A DNA stretch of 64,000 bases from Pseudoscleropodium purum. Its lineage: Eukaryota > Streptophyta > Bryopsida > Hypnales > Brachytheciaceae. The stretch is taken from NCBI GenBank assembly GCA_963969395.1, contig OZ017796.1, positions 3,536,501 through 3,600,500 on the forward strand, in the 5' to 3' direction. The translations under genes were made by a program, and so were the position numbers. The notes beneath the pieces are model-generated. The model was not told where the DNA came from. It made no database searches and saw only the letters and a program-made list of their open reading frames with translations. The first letter of the stretch is position 1. The number at the start of each line of letters is the position of its first letter. Positions 23,000-36,137 of the stretch are shown piece by piece.

Positions 23000-24840
23000 C
23001 ATATGGCAAGACATTTACCAGTGGATTGATATTTCAACAATGAATAATCTTTCTTTTGGGTGTAGTTTTAACATTTAAAACTTATCATACTCAAGTATAT
23101 AATTTTAAGGGTAGAATATGTGACCATTTTGGAGCTTCTCAATCATGCAAGAGGTGCAACAATGATCAAAATTGAAAGTACAACATCTCAATGGATCCAA
23201 CTCAACAGAAGGACAAACTTTTATCATGTGTATAATTATACCTCACTTCATACACCTTCTATGAAATAAAGGACTCAAAGAAAACAAAATGAAAATGAAA
23301 ATAAAACAATTGTAGCTAAAATTGGCCTCCTAGATCTCTAAATATTAATCCTCACGTGCCTATGGTATTGTAGCAAGAAGTGAACTATTGTTTTAAATAC
23401 ATATGTTGCAATTAGTACATAAAATATTGTAATCAAGTGACCTTATATAACTATAGATATTCCAAAGACAAATCTAACATAAAAAAATTGTAATCATGGA
23501 ATGAAGTATCTTTGAAATCATACTTCTTGGATGAGGTGTGTTTCAAATGTATAAAATAAGATTTTTAGTGGTAATCTAATTTATTGAGTAATAGATGCGG
23601 GATAAAACATTTAGAAATCAATTCAATGGTGCATGCATATTAAAGCTCATAATGACACATAATACTAATATGTGCTTCAAGTTACCTTCTAAGTTTGTAG
23701 TGATTTTTGGAATTTATGGTCAATGATTTATAATGTGTAATTATCTACAAAGAATAATAGAGAAAACATTCACTTTCAAGCAATATATGGTCAAAATCAT
23801 GGTATGAAAAACTAAATACATATAAATTTGTAATAACATTGTGAATATAATTTTGAATTTTTTTAAGCAACAAAATGACAATACTATTTGACTTTGCAAT
23901 ACCACATTGTACTAAAAGTTGTACTATTTTGATTTTTTTATATGCAACTTTCTTTTATGATCATCTTTTGTGATGAGACTCAATTTTCTTTTTTCTTTCA
24001 ATACATGATTATTTAGAATAAACTATATGTAGGTATGGTCATTAGAGAAAATTTGGCCCCTAAAGTGGGATGTTTGACTTCTTGTGATTGTACAAATCCA
24101 AGAGAAAAAAGTTTATCCTTTGTTTACTTTTGTTTTTGAAAAACAAATCGAAAAAGAACTTTAGTCCCTAGTCTTGCATGGCACAAACTATGATCTTATG
24201 GGCTAAATGAATTATTTTTTATTATTTAAAAGAATTTTAATCCACATTATCATATAATCAAATGGCCCACTAGAAGGGCCAAATTTCTTCTAATGTTTTG
24301 GTGACTCTTTGGAGCAAATCAAGTGAAATATTTCAAAAATCCAAAAATCCATACTTTATTAAAAAAGAATGTAATTTCAATTGTTATCCCCTTCCATGGA
24401 GCTTTTCTATATGTGAACTTAAGAAAATGAACTCTTCAGACATTCTAAATGGGAAAAAATTCCATCCTCCCAAAAATAGACTCATCATCACACATGTAGG
24501 CATATTGCTAAAAGCATCTCTTTCCCAATTACATCTCCCATATCTCGACCTATCGAAGATCCTTAGTCTCACATCAGATAGAAGATGCAACTGCCAAAAG
24601 AAACAATTTTATTTAAGCATTCATACTTTATTGGCTCTAGACTAAAGGAGAGAGGTAATGCTTCAATTTTGAACGAATTTTCTCTTGTTTCTTACTTGTT
24701 TTTGGTATTGACTCTCTTTCTCTTACAAAAGAATTAGAAAAAGTGAATCGAATTGCCAAAACATCTCAAAATATATTATTTTGTCAAAATTTGGATGAAG
24801 TTTAGTAAATGTAATCTGTGATGATGAAAGTGGGAGATCG
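23000..24840. other. AT-rich gene-free DNA
   Basis: No supported gene, RNA or bounded repeat was seen on either strand. The frames are short and of low complexity. Confidence 0.4.
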
Positions 24841-24860
24841 GAATGCCCCTATTGGATGTT

Positions 24861-25824
24861 TGTTATGACCTGCCTGGGCGTGACAGCCGTGACTGTGTCG
24901 CAGCGTGCCTGACGCTCTACCAACCCCGAGAGCGAGCTAATCCTAGAACTCCTTAGCTGCTCGTTGAGCTTCCACACGAAGAGGCATTCAGCTTCATCGC
25001 GCAGAACCAGGTGAGAACAACTGTCACTCACGAAAGCCCATTTATTTTGGAGGGAGGGTGGGTGGGAGGAAGACTGGGAGTGACTAAGTTAATGCTTCAA
25101 TAACTGCAACATACAAACAGAAATTTATTGCAAAATGCTTTCCCACTCTCTTCGGGCTTCGGCGACGACCCATTTTCTTTTTACAGTTAGTTTCGAAAGT
25201 GTGACTTTCCACCGATCACGGAAAGCGCCGTGGTCGACGATATCAGTTTTGCCATGAAATGGTATATTTTGTAAGGTAGAGTATGCTGCAGTAATGCAGT
25301 TGTGATTGGGGAAAGAAAATTTTAAAAATGAGGCACTGTGTACTAAAATTAACTTACATCTGTAGAAGTGACCTGAGTCGGTCTGAAAGATGTTAAGTTA
25401 TCATTTCTTTTATGCAATGTGAGAGTGTTCAGGAAACCACCTCTAATAACTGAGCCAGGTCAAATGACTGACCGATAAGCATGCAGCATAGAAGACGGAA
25501 TAACTGAACTGAATTTACGTGACAATAAAAAAAAATGGCAAGTACTCGAATTCACTACATTAGTATATTTAGACCATCAATGATTTTGGATTTACATAAT
25601 ATGTACTCCGGAACGAAGGGTGACCGAATTTGAGGGGATGACAGTCATGAAGACGGTCCTGCAGACGGAGTTGACACTGGAACCAGTCGTAGTGACGCAC
25701 TGCCCCCCGAGCCCCGGTTCGGTGCTTTGCCACTCACTTCGTTGGGCAGCGTAACCGGCTCTTCGTATTACTTCCCTACAGGTAGAACCTCTCTAGACGA
25801 AGAGTTGGGGACCAGTCTCACACA
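24861..25824 (-). mobile_element. Possible solo LTR
   Basis: On the minus strand this stretch begins TGTGAGACTGGTCCCC and ends GTCATAACA, the TG...CA boundaries expected of an LTR. Inside, a TATA-like GCATAAAAG lies near 25415 and AATAAA near 25125, in the order U3-R-U5 would require. Composition is more balanced than in the flanks. I see no matching 5-bp target duplication and no second LTR, so this is tentative. Confidence 0.3.
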
Positions 25825-25849
25825 TTACATTATTTAGAGAGGGTGCTTG

Positions 25850-28800
25850 TAGTCATGATGTTTGTGTGTGGCTCTATTCCGGAGTGGCAATCAGTATTTT
25901 CTAATAGAGCTTTATTGGTTCAGAGATTGTTGACTTAGAGAAGTTCTACATGTGTCACTTCTCTATCTACATGGGTTCAATGTTTTGAATCTTGAAACGT
26001 TGGAAAGATGTAGTGAGAGATGCGATTGGGAAGAGGGTTCATAAGGTATGCACACCTAAAATCATCACCTTTTTTGCCCTACAAAGTACAGTGGTCAAAC
26101 TTTTGATGTAAAATCATTAGCCTTCAACTAAAGAAAAACCCAACCCAAGTTGTTTTGTATTTTTTTGACATACAGACAATAGGGGTTGTCACACCTTCTA
26201 GTCTCCATTTTTATTCTTCAAAAAATGGGGATGTGGCACTCTAACCTTGACTTGCACAAGGTCCATTGGCTCTAAAAATTGAGAATGGAGATTATTCTCT
26301 TCCATAGTCTAGGTACACAACTCTCATACTATATACAAAGATCATTGACATAAAAAGGGCTTAAAAGACAACTTTTCTAACAATAATATCAGATTTTAGG
26401 GATCAAAAAATTAGGTGAAGACTAAATTAAATAAGATGTCAAAAATGTTAGGTTGCATATTTATTATCAAAAAAATTTCACAATACTAGTATACATGAAG
26501 AGTTGAAATACCTATGCCTAATTTTTTTAATCTATACAAAAAGTTCCCTTCAATTAAAATTGAAAGTTATTCACAATATTCTATTTATACTAAGAAAATC
26601 TGAATTTTTTTATTGAAAGCCCCTGAAGTTGAATAGTTTGGCCTATGATATATGTATTAAAAAAATTTACATAATTAAATTTTTATTGGTAATATTTTCC
26701 TCAAAAAATATTCAATTCATAATTTCATATACATAATTGTATTTTGGAATTCTTTGTTGGAAGGGTTACAAGAGTTTTCTATATTAAAACAAACTATATC
26801 CCTTAAAATTGGACTAAAATGCATTATAAGTGATTATACTAAGAGACATATAATACATGAGTTGCATGTGTAAGGCTTTAAATGTGAAGAATGGGCAAGA
26901 AGAACTTTTTGAGTGCCAAGGTTTCATCTCACTTTGACTAATTTCCCCCCTTTAGTGCTAATTTCACCCTTGTCATTGTTAGAAAACTTGCACTAATAGT
27001 TTGAGCCTTGTAGTACTGCATACATCAAATTTGACCAAAAAAATTTACATTTGATTTTTTTCAATGCTTTCTTCCATGATTTCTAGAGGATTTCCTTCAC
27101 CAAGAGCTTTCTTTGTGAAGGCTTTTTTAGTCATCTATAATTTAGTTAGATCACTTGCAAGCTAGTTTTCTACTTCTAGTTTAGTTTGTTGCAATGAGAG
27201 CTACTTTGAGGACGTTGCATTTTTTATTTTCCACTTTAGAAAGCACCAAACTCCCCAAATTTACTATTTTTGAAATATTGTTATGATTGTACTTTAGTTT
27301 GGAAAATTAGAATTGTTGGTAAATCCCATTCTCCACACAACATAAAAAGGAAGTCATATATTTTCCTAGAGAAGTATAGCCTATTGGCTCCTCTTTCACT
27401 CCGCAATTTTTCATTCTTTATAGAAGTTTCATTTTTAGAAAAGGTGTGACAATCCCTATTATTCTATAAACTTCCATAATTGACAGCATAGCTATAGGAT
27501 ATCTATTCATCCAACTAGCCTTCCTTAAATAGATACCCTTGAAGCCAAAGATGCTTCAACTTTCCATTGGTTGCTTCAAAAAAATCTTCCACTCCCATTG
27601 TTTATAAAGCTTGTGGTGCTTTGAGAAGGTGTAGTGGATCTTTAGCCATCTATCTTAATTTATTGTCTTATAATGAGTATTTGTTGTATTTATATCATCC
27701 ATGTTCTCAATAGTATTTCTCACAAAAATTATCTTTCACATATGTTTCCTAAAATTGGTCTATTTTGATTCATTTATGTGATTTCTTTTGTAAACCCTAA
27801 GCTCTAGGTTTAGTATCATGCTTGAATCCTTAGACAAATTTTTATGTGTATAAACCCATAGTCATAGGTTTGATTCATGGGTTTGTAGGCTTCTTCACTC
27901 AAACTCTTAGGCTCACATACAAGCCCCTTCTATATTAGGGTGTCTACTAAACTTTGAAGTCAAATAAAATTTTATCAAAGTGATAATTTTATATTTTTTT
28001 CTAAATGAATATCCTTTAAAATCTATTTTAAGCATCAAAAAGCCAATTTTAAGAAAAAGATGTTATAATTTTTCTATTGAAGGTTTTACCAAGGAAGTCC
28101 ATTGCAAATCTTGATTTTTTAGTATTAAACTAGAAGACCTTTGAAAATGAACCTCAAATACCCTAAATCTTTTTGGGGAAATTCAATTGGTTATTCCTTT
28201 GAAAAAATTGTAGTATAGATTTTAAGAAGTTGTTAATTAATTGTGGTGTTATGCATGTTTGATTTTCTTTAACTTCATATTTTTTTCATGACTTCAATTT
28301 AAGATTTGACATACAAAAAGAAAATTGAAAGACTTTGAACCACTTTTACAATTTTAACATGTTTCTAATCAAACATTTATAATTTTTCAATCTATAAGTG
28401 ATGCTTTTGTATTTTATTTTTCTACATGATGCATAACATGTCTTATTACAATTACAATTGAATTTAGGGTCACCTTTGTGTACATTCATTGTATTTGGAT
28501 TCAAGGAAGAAGAGAATGCTTACATCAATATAAGCTACATTTATAGCATAGAAAAAAATATGTCACTATTGGAAATAAACTAGTCTTCTAGTGTGCTAGC
28601 AACAATTTGTGAGGATATTGCCTATAACAAATGGTAAAAGTCTTGAATGCCTCTAAAATCTCTCAGTGACCAAAACAATCTTTTGCATTATAAGGTAGGC
28701 AAATCTTCAAATGGTTATCTAAAATTTTAATAAAGAGTGCAAATTTTCTTTTAGCTTTTAAAAGAGATAGTTTTCAAAAGAAACAAGCTTATAATTAGAG

Positions 28801-29750
28801 ACTTATGTCATTTCTTTGATTTCCTTGAACTTTGGGCAGCTTAAAAAAGTATTTGAAAAATAACAAAAATAACAAAATAAATATTTTTTTTATCGTGTCC
28901 AACATGGAAAGCTTTTATTCTAATATTATTGAGTGAAGTAAAAGATACGAAGATTTTTATTTTGCAAGTAGTCATGAATTGGTATAGGAATATAAAAACC
29001 TAACAACAAGGAGTATGAATGGAAAAAAGAGATGCTTTCAAGAAGTTGGAGCTGAACTTGATTAATAAATAGATTAGATACAAGAAAAGGCAACTCTAAA
29101 GATTGCTTGAACATTTGTGTTGGCAAGACTATGGAAATTGTCATCTTGCCTCCTACTTATACTCGTCGTAGTCTTTAGAAACTTGGAAAGCTTTAGAAGG
29201 ACCTTGAAAGTCTTTAGAAGCTTATAGAAGCTTTTAGTATATAATGGAAAGTTCTACAAAGTTCAAGAGACCTATCATGGTGTTCAATATCTTCCAATGT
29301 CTAAGACAAATGGTCTACCCAAAACAGCTGTGAAATTCATTTCATAACTTAACTCTCACAATTTGTGATCATTAATAAGTGCAAGGGTTAATTTGCCAAT
29401 ATTATAATTGTATTTCATCCACAACATTGACAATGATCAGATGCAAGAATTTCCACACCATCCCCTATTGTTACCACAAGTCATTTCACTCCTTTCTTTC
29501 TTTGAGGGTCACTTGTGCCAATAATCCAAATTCAACGTTTATATCCATGCATATAATGTTAGAATGAATTTTGTGGGCTAAGGAACTCGGGGCAGGGAGC
29601 TGTACATTACAATTCACATGGACGGAGATTGATTAGCATTGCATCAACCTCCATCAAACGAGAGAGCTGAAATTGCAACAACCTTAAGCACATTCCAACT
29701 GTGTTAAATTCTAAGAAATCTGATACGTAGTACAACATATAAGTCCAGTT
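25850..29750. other. AT-rich gene-free DNA
   Basis: The reading frames are short and none carries a recognisable domain. A few short imperfect tandem words occur around 29160-29240 (AAGCTTTAGAAG-like). Nothing else could be supported. Confidence 0.4.
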
Positions 29751-29754
29751 CGTC

Positions 29755-30052
29755 AACCACTAGAGGTAGAATTTCGATCCAGCATCTGAGCAAGATTTTG
29801 AAAAATATATACGAAACTGGGATATTCTGAAAAAATAATGTAGCAGCCCGGGGACTGCCTCAAGCGAATGTACAAACTGTTTCAAAATTGTGAAGACAAT
29901 TCCTTGTTCATTGTGAGCATCCAGTGTCCGAGCAGTATGAAGTATTCAAAAGCACCCAATAATGAATGAGTGCTAGACATCAGGACCTACAACCACGCTC
30001 AGACACTATCACCTTAAAAACCTTACAAAGTATGGTTCAAAGGACACTGAAA
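29755..30052. repeat. Diverged outer flank of the inverted repeat (left)
   Basis: Its reverse complement aligns with 38187-38535 but with many substitutions and indels; both contain 'TTTTTCAAAATCTTGCTCAGATGCTGGAT' in part. The change from clear divergence to perfect identity occurs within a few bases at 30053. Confidence 0.7.
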
Positions 30053-30393
30053 CCAAAACATTCTTGAACTTCAAGGCAGGGGGCTCTTTGTTTGTCATAA
30101 GTTCGAGACTCCTTTCAATGCAGACCATCTTGAATGCAAGCTAGTTTGCCCTTGTATTGTGGGCCACTGTAAAACGAATATATTCTGGTTCCAGTGCTAA
30201 GCTTACCTGCACAAGGACCCCCTCCTTCCTTCCCACTCAAGAATGTTACGATTCCTATGCACAGTTGCACAGATTTTCCAAGCTTCATACTAGAGTGCAG
30301 GTATCAACGCAAAGCAATGATCACAGTCTCCGAGTGGCTATTTTCACTCGTGGACCTCAACATCACTCCTGGCTTCCAGATCCCAGAGGAAGC

Positions 30394-31535
30394 CTACACA
30401 GTACACATCGGGCAATTGCTGTACCCGGCGCTTACGAACGCTCTCGCGCACCCAGCGTGCACCGCATGTCCGCACGTTCCCTTCTCGGCGATCCCTGACG
30501 GAGGAAGCGATACGTGTACGGAGTCAAAGCACAGGACACAATCTTCATACTTTCCATGAAAAGACCCGGAGGAAACCAGTGGCTTGGCAGTGATCACGAG
30601 GCGCTCCAGTCTGTGGTGTTGCGTCCTCCTCTGTCATCAAACCACTGAAAATCCTCGTCTCCCGTCACGTTCCAACTACTCATGGTGTCAATGCCGGACA
30701 TCAACTTTCGACTCTCGAACATCCACTCACAACCCCGGAACCCACACGTGACAGCAGTGACAGTGAACTTCTCCTTACAACTAGGGCATGTCACAGGCTC
30801 TGCAATGTTGAACACCGTGAAGCCCTTCTGGCAGTAAACATCACATCTATGTGCCTTGCATTTGACATTTTGACACTTCCCTTGGATATTCAGGCCTCGA
30901 CAAACATTCCTCCAAGGTCTGGTAGTATCTGGGGGATCCGCCAATTTGCAAGTTTTGAGAGAAGACGTGTTCTCCATGTCTACGAAGCTTCGAAACGGCA
31001 ATATCAATCCACCGCCACGAAGCAGCACGGCATAATCCAAAACGGATCCAGACACTATGTTCAGAGACACCAGCGGGAGGGCGTTTTCGATTTTCGACAA
31101 ATGATGTTCTTCTGTGAACAAAATGGTCTGGCTTACTGGGATGCCCCCGACAGCTGCGACGGCATCCTTCAATTCGCCTACGGTGCTTTGTGGAGGCAGG
31201 TGAACCTTTAAAATATTATTCCCGCCGAGGGGTTTCACAAACAAGATCATGTCACCAGGTTTTGGTGGGGGGATCAAACTTGTTCGCACTTGAGAGCGAG
31301 ACGAGTGTCCGATCTTCGTCATGGTGGGCAAGAAATGGGCGAGTTGTCGGTCGTCGCCTACTGAGATGCCGCGGTAGAGAAGCTCCCGCACGGTCAAGTT
31401 GCGGTGAGTGGCGATGGCTTTCTTCAATTGACGAACCGTTCGAATGTTTCGGATGTTGACAGGGAGAACACTTCTCAAGGGTCGCCCTTGAATGTTGTTC
31501 ACGTCGAGGATGAGGGCCTTTGCAGCATCGGGGCT
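30394..31535 (-). pseudogene. Ubiquitin-like / zinc-binding / RING-H2 gene, left-arm copy, frameshifted
   Basis: This is the mirror image of the right-arm gene at 36704-37845, with an identical predicted protein. In order it encodes a ubiquitin-like segment (…RQLKKAIATHRNLTVRELL…) and a second ubiquitin-like domain starting MILFVKPLGG and ending LLRGGG. A Cys-rich region with CPSC and CGFRGCEW follows, then a C-terminal RING-H2 finger with the spacing C-x2-C-x18-C-x-H-x2-H-x2-C-x11-C-x2-C. One base is missing near 30606, so the RING lies in a different frame from the rest. The 5' end is unresolved: no ATG is in frame upstream of the first ubiquitin-like segment, so an upstream exon is expected. 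Function is inferred from the domains (ubiquitin pathway); I do not recognise a named orthologue. It may instead be functional if the frame break is an error or is spliced out. Confidence 0.65.
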
Positions 31536-31831
31536 CCTGCAAAACGGTCACTTGTAAACTTACATTGGTGAGGCCATGCCCTGTTCTTACCGAGCAGAGC
31601 ATTTCCAAGGTTATCGCTACTGTCGATTCCGTAAAATTGTCGAAATCCCGGGCCCTTAATTAGGTCCCAGATCCACACAAACTCTAAAACTTAAGACACG
31701 CGCGTACTGAATTACGTTCAGGCCGAGTATCGTGAAAGGGCCAAAGTTGTGAAACGCGCCATCGTATTTTTACGAAATTGACGTTCACTGTACGGTGAAA
31801 CCACTCTGTGCCAATGCACTTAATCTGCTAC

Positions 31832-32101
31832 CTGAGTGTTCACAGAATGCTCAACATGAGTTTGGAAAAATGGATGTACCTCGAAGAAATTCGGGAACGT
31901 GGCTTTGATATTCGCTTCCAGGAGGTTGTCATACTGTTTGAACGAAGAAAGGCCCACGTGACTCAATTCTTTGAAGCTAGCTTCCGGTACTGGAAATTGC
32001 ACCAAGTTGCAACCAGCGTTCTGCAAGCAACCTGCGGCAGCTCTCTCATTGTGATCTTTAGTGGTGAATGCCGAACAGAGAATCCGACACACGACTTGAG
32101 C
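31832..32101 (-). other. Possible upstream exon of the left-arm gene
   Basis: This is the mirror of 36138-36407. The minus strand is open and reads like protein (…KQYDNLLEANIKATFPNFFE…), ending CAG before a GT donor. The exon phase does not join in frame to the acceptor before the ubiquitin-like exon, so linkage is unproven. The opposite strand is also open for 126 codons, so the coding strand is uncertain. Confidence 0.25.
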
Positions 32102-32181
32102 TCAAGAACTTCCACTAAAGTGAAGAGATCGCGACTCCAGAAAGATGCAGTGCTTTTCGTCAAGATTCGAAGTTGCTACAG

Positions 32182-32345
32182 GGAGTAACCTTGCTTTTTC
32201 CGTGAAGATCTATCACTTAACTGTTGGTGGTAATAGAATTAACAAGAGGCATATCTGGATAAAGTAATGGGGTCAGTTGATTCCTGCGTGTTTTACACCA
32301 AGTTGCGGCGGTCCATGCAACGGAACTAACTTAAGGATGTTTAGG
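32182..32345. repeat. Diverged inner flank of the inverted repeat (left)
   Basis: It aligns with the reverse complement of 35905-36057 with many mismatches, sharing for example 'TTGCACCAAGTTGCGG'-like and 'GTCCATGCAACGGAA' stretches. Perfect identity ends at 32181. Confidence 0.65.
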
Positions 32346-32512
32346 ATTGGGCTGTCTAGTTGTGGCATGAGTGATTCTCGTCTTGATGGATGTTGAAGCT
32401 ATGCCAGTCAATCTCCGCCCAGGTCAGTTCTAAGCAATGTACCCTGCCCCTGAGTTCGTTTGCCAATAAAATTTGGAACTTAACTGAAGAAGTGTCATTC
32501 CTGTCAAAAAAA

Positions 32513-33390
32513 CACATTATTTCAACGACCATAGCTCGGATCTACTTAATTGCACAATAATAAACAGCACCTGCAAAGGTACAAATACATTAGAAATACA
32601 CCAAAAACGAATAGAAACAGAAACAGAGTTTAGGGGTTAAGCTTGCACTAAATATAATTAACCGCTTGATTACCGTAATTAGTTCCACACCGACCACACC
32701 AAATCATCACCAACAATGACCCCCCTGGAAAGAATCATTCAAACACGGAAAGGAACTGCTTCCGTTTGTTCAAAAAAGAACAAAAAAACATGGAAAGAAA
32801 CGAAAGCAAAACAAAGAACCCCCCGGAAAGAAAGCTCTCCCTCATAAATGCCACGATATGGAATGAAGGAGGTCGGTACAGTACTCCACCGGCTTCGAAG
32901 CTGGCGATCGGGTGTCAGAACGTCAGGCCCAGCCCATGGCCAATTCTGCTCCGTCTCTTTCCTTTTGGGGCGACGCTCTCAGTGCTTCTGGCTCTTAGGA
33001 CCTGCTCAGGACTTGCTCAGGATTGGTATTGATGCATTGCGGCCTTCTTCCTGCAACGAAGATCCCGTTTTGAAGCCTGCCACTCGAGCACTTCGCCGGT
33101 GTGCATGGTGGACGCCGTCGTTTGACTCCACAGGGCGACGTGGGCCGAGGGAACGCTGCGCCAGATGGGGTGGGCTCAAGCTTTGGGAAGGAGACTTCGT
33201 GAAGCTTTGAGAAGTGGTGTTGTTGAGCTTTGCTGAAGCTTTGGGAAGCGTTGTTCGTGAATGTGAGGTTTGCGGAAGCTTTGGGATGCAGTGTTAGTGG
33301 ATGTGAAGTTTTGCTATGTTTGGGAAGGAGCGTTGTTGAGCTTTGCTGAAGCTTTGGGAAACAGTGGTCGAAAGCTTTCGGAGTGTAGTG
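32513..33390 (+). repeat. Dispersed repeat X, copy 2, in the palindrome spacer
   Basis: This is an inverted relative of 19440-20636. It keeps the 120-codon frame at 32848-33210 and a shortened version of the AAGCTT-periodic tandem array at about 33170-33370. It lacks the 79-bp retroposed insert and so marks the empty site. No recognised product. Confidence 0.7.
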
Positions 33391-33492
33391 GTGAAGTGAT
33401 TGTGCAATTGGCAGCAGGAGACGATGTGCTCTAATTCAATCGTCAGCTCTGACAGCTAATTCCCAGTGAACTCTAGCAATTAACAGGGGCTA

Positions 33493-33881
33493 AGGAGGAG
33501 GCACCAATAACTGATCGGTTAAGCATTTTGGGAGCAGATTTTGCATAGTATAAATTGGTGGATTTTTTTCCTGTGTAGGAAGATAAGAAATATGGGGATT
33601 GTTAAATTTTCAGATTTATATTTCAAAATTTGATATTACAGTGCATTTCGGGAGGCAAAAGAACTCTTGACCCATAAGCAATGTCTAGAGTCTTCCAATT
33701 CTAATCATACAAAATAGTACCTTCTTGCTCACTACTTTAGGGAATGTGGCATGACCTTATTAGTTCCAACCTTGGAAAGGACAAAAAAATCAAACTTCAA
33801 GCTTGAAAATTGGCTAAGGTTGGAAATAGCACACCCTATTGGTTGGATATTGGGCGTGGTTCCTTATTGGTGCCTCCACCT
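33493..33881 (-). mobile_element. TA-flanked MITE, copy 2 (389 bp)
   Basis: The termini AGGAGGAGGCACCAATAA and TTATTGGTGCCTCCACCT are strong inverted repeats flanked by TA at 33491-33492 and 33882-33883. The interior matches copy 1 (22594-22992) in inverted orientation. It encodes nothing recognisable. Confidence 0.75.
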
Positions 33882-34559
33882 TAGTCTGCATTTTCTTCTT
33901 GTTGCAATTCTTCTTTTGATTTATGATATGGGTTCTTATTTTGGGGAGTTTCAAAGCTCTCATTTGAAGTCTAATGTAATGGGAAGATTAGTGCTCTTAG
34001 TTGATTTTATTTGTGCAATTTTTGTAGGCTTCATTTCTTGGACTTGAACCTTGAGAATTTGATGGATCATAGTTTATCAATTTGAGATCATAGCCTACAA
34101 ATCAAAATCCTTGTAACCAACCAAGTAGTGTGACGCTATATCTAGGTCATTTTATCCCTTGAACATTGACAAGGATATTTGGTGTCTAATGGATGATAGG
34201 GGATTCTTGTAATAAGACAGAAAATCAATTATTCATTTGTGGATTTTGTTGTCAAATTGTTGTCAAAAGGGAAGGTCTTGTACAATAGGTTGACTTTCAA
34301 GAAGTGCTTTTGCAATATTTTAAGCCAAATATTCACATGGTAATAGAAACTAGTGATTTCTACGAATCCCTTTTTGTCTTTTAAGGGTTAATGTCACAAC
34401 ATAGATATGAAATTGCAATATTTTTCAATCCCAAACTCCCAATATTGCTTGAAAGTGCTTAATTCCAAAGCAAGGCTAAAATCTTCATCAATGTTTATTC
34501 ATTTAACAAATTCAACCATAAGATGCTTTAATTTACATGTTAGAGTGCACCCTCCTAAA

Positions 34560-35200
34560 AATTCATAATAAAAATTCACACCAATTGTAAGATCATGATG
34601 TTTGGATTTCAAAAAGAACTACTTTCAACTCTTTCCAAATAGTGGGGTTTCATTTTCCAAATTTTTAACATAAAAATGTGTAACCTTACAACTTGCAACT
34701 CTCCATAATATGTTTCAAAAATAAATTGGGTATGCATTTAAAAAAAACTCATATTTAATCTTGAAAAAAATAGTCTATAGAAAGAAGTAGATCATGATTT
34801 AATATACTAAATTGTTAAGAATTTAATTATAGAATTGAAAAATTCCAATTGCAATGGAAATAATGTTATGTTTAACAAACTACATCATATGCTATATTTT
34901 TTTAATATTGAAAATTGAGATAAATAAAAGAATTTAAGGTTCATTTTAGAATGGTCAAAGATTCCATAATTGCCCACAAACTCAAACTCTTTATAACTTC
35001 CATCATGTAAATTAAAATGTATAAGAAAATAGAGATTTGAACTTCATTTTCTAGATTTATATATACATGGAATGCTTTGAATTATTCCAAGTCATTTTTG
35101 TGAGCTACCCAAGGTGTAATAGAAACTACATATCATACATTAACCTTTTAACCATGTAGTTAGAAATTCTAAAAATTGCTACTTGTAATTGCTACTAATA
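34560..35200 (+). repeat. Diverged copy D of the TTAA-flanked repeat family
   Basis: The interior follows the order of copy B (21170-21600): the stretch near 'AAGAAGTAGA', then 'TTGAAAATTGAG', then 'TTCATTTTAGAATGG'. A TTAA with CTTTTAAGGG just before it occurs near 34390, but the ends are too decayed to fix. Confidence 0.45.
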
Positions 35201-35900
35201 AGATCATCTTCAATGAAAAGCAACATAGGTCAAGAGCTCTAGAACGAAAATAGTGGGGCTTACCCTAACGGAAACTCTTGTTGAATGATGTCAAATGAAA
35301 GATAAAAGTGTACATACTATATAGTCTTCTTTGTTGTTCATTTTCTATTATTATAATAGATGCATAATAGGTATCATCTTGTCATATTGAAGGTATTAGA
35401 GCCTATTCCCATGAAGGGCCCAACCGGAGGTGGAGCTCCAGGCAACAACCTATGAGGTCCGATCCATTTCACATCATGCTTTTGGATGCGGACTAGACTT
35501 CCAAATAAAATGTCCACCTTTTTCTCAATACTTGGAATTAAGGGACATGTGACAACCAATCAATGAGGCAAGCCATAAAGATAAGTCTTGAAATAGGTGA
35601 GACAATTCTTGAAATAGAAAAGTACTTTTAGATAAATAGTAAGTTGGGTTGATGTGATGAAGAGCGGGCTTGCAAGCCCTACAACCAAGGGTGGTAGAGA
35701 AAGAAAGGGACTCGAGCTCCACATCAGAAATCAAGTTCACAATAAGCCCATGCAAATCCCGTAACCTGGTCTGGAGATCAGGTTGGGTCCAACATGCGAA
35801 CAGCCCATTACTATAGATGAGACGACCTTTCATGCTGACTGTAAAAATGCTGCTGAATGGTTCACGTGACAGCCAAGGGTGGAAGAGAAAGTTTTCGATT
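35200..35900. other. Spacer DNA without a recognised gene
   Basis: The stretch has more balanced composition around 35400-35880 but no recognisable protein or RNA. Confidence 0.35.
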
Positions 35901-35904
35901 ACAG

Positions 35905-36057
35905 CTCCTTAACTTCCGTTGCATGGACGGCCGCAACTTGGTGCAATACATACAGGAGTGCTAACCCCATTAATGATAGACATGCCTTCACTATGTCTAT
36001 AACCACTACAGTAGCAGTGAAGTGACGAATCGTCATGGGAAAACGCAAGGATACTCT
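35905..36057. repeat. Diverged inner flank of the inverted repeat (right)
   Basis: It pairs with 32182-32345 at clearly reduced identity; the first mismatch with the perfect core is at 36057 (partner 32182). Confidence 0.65.
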
Positions 36058-36137
36058 CTGTAGCAACTTCGAATCTTGACGAAAAGCACTGCATCTTTCT
36101 GGAGTCGCGATCTCTTCACTTTAGTGGAAGTTCTTGA

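Larger units (their letters stand above)
30053..32181. repeat. Left arm of a 2,129-bp perfect inverted repeat
   Basis: Each position x pairs with position 68239 minus x in the right arm (36058-38186). Long reading frames in several frames have identical translations in both arms, and the non-coding 31610-31808 stretch was compared base by base with no difference. The spacer is 32182-36057. Confidence 0.93.

Noticed and set aside
24849..25031. 60-codon minus-strand frame in a GC-balanced patch
   Set aside because: It lies at the end of the putative solo LTR and matches no protein I recognise.
31808..32188. 126-codon frame on the strand opposite the left-arm gene (mirror 36033-36431)
   Set aside because: It overlaps the more protein-like frame on the gene strand, begins without a convincing context and has no recognised domain. 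Kept only as an alternative in the upstream-exon entry.
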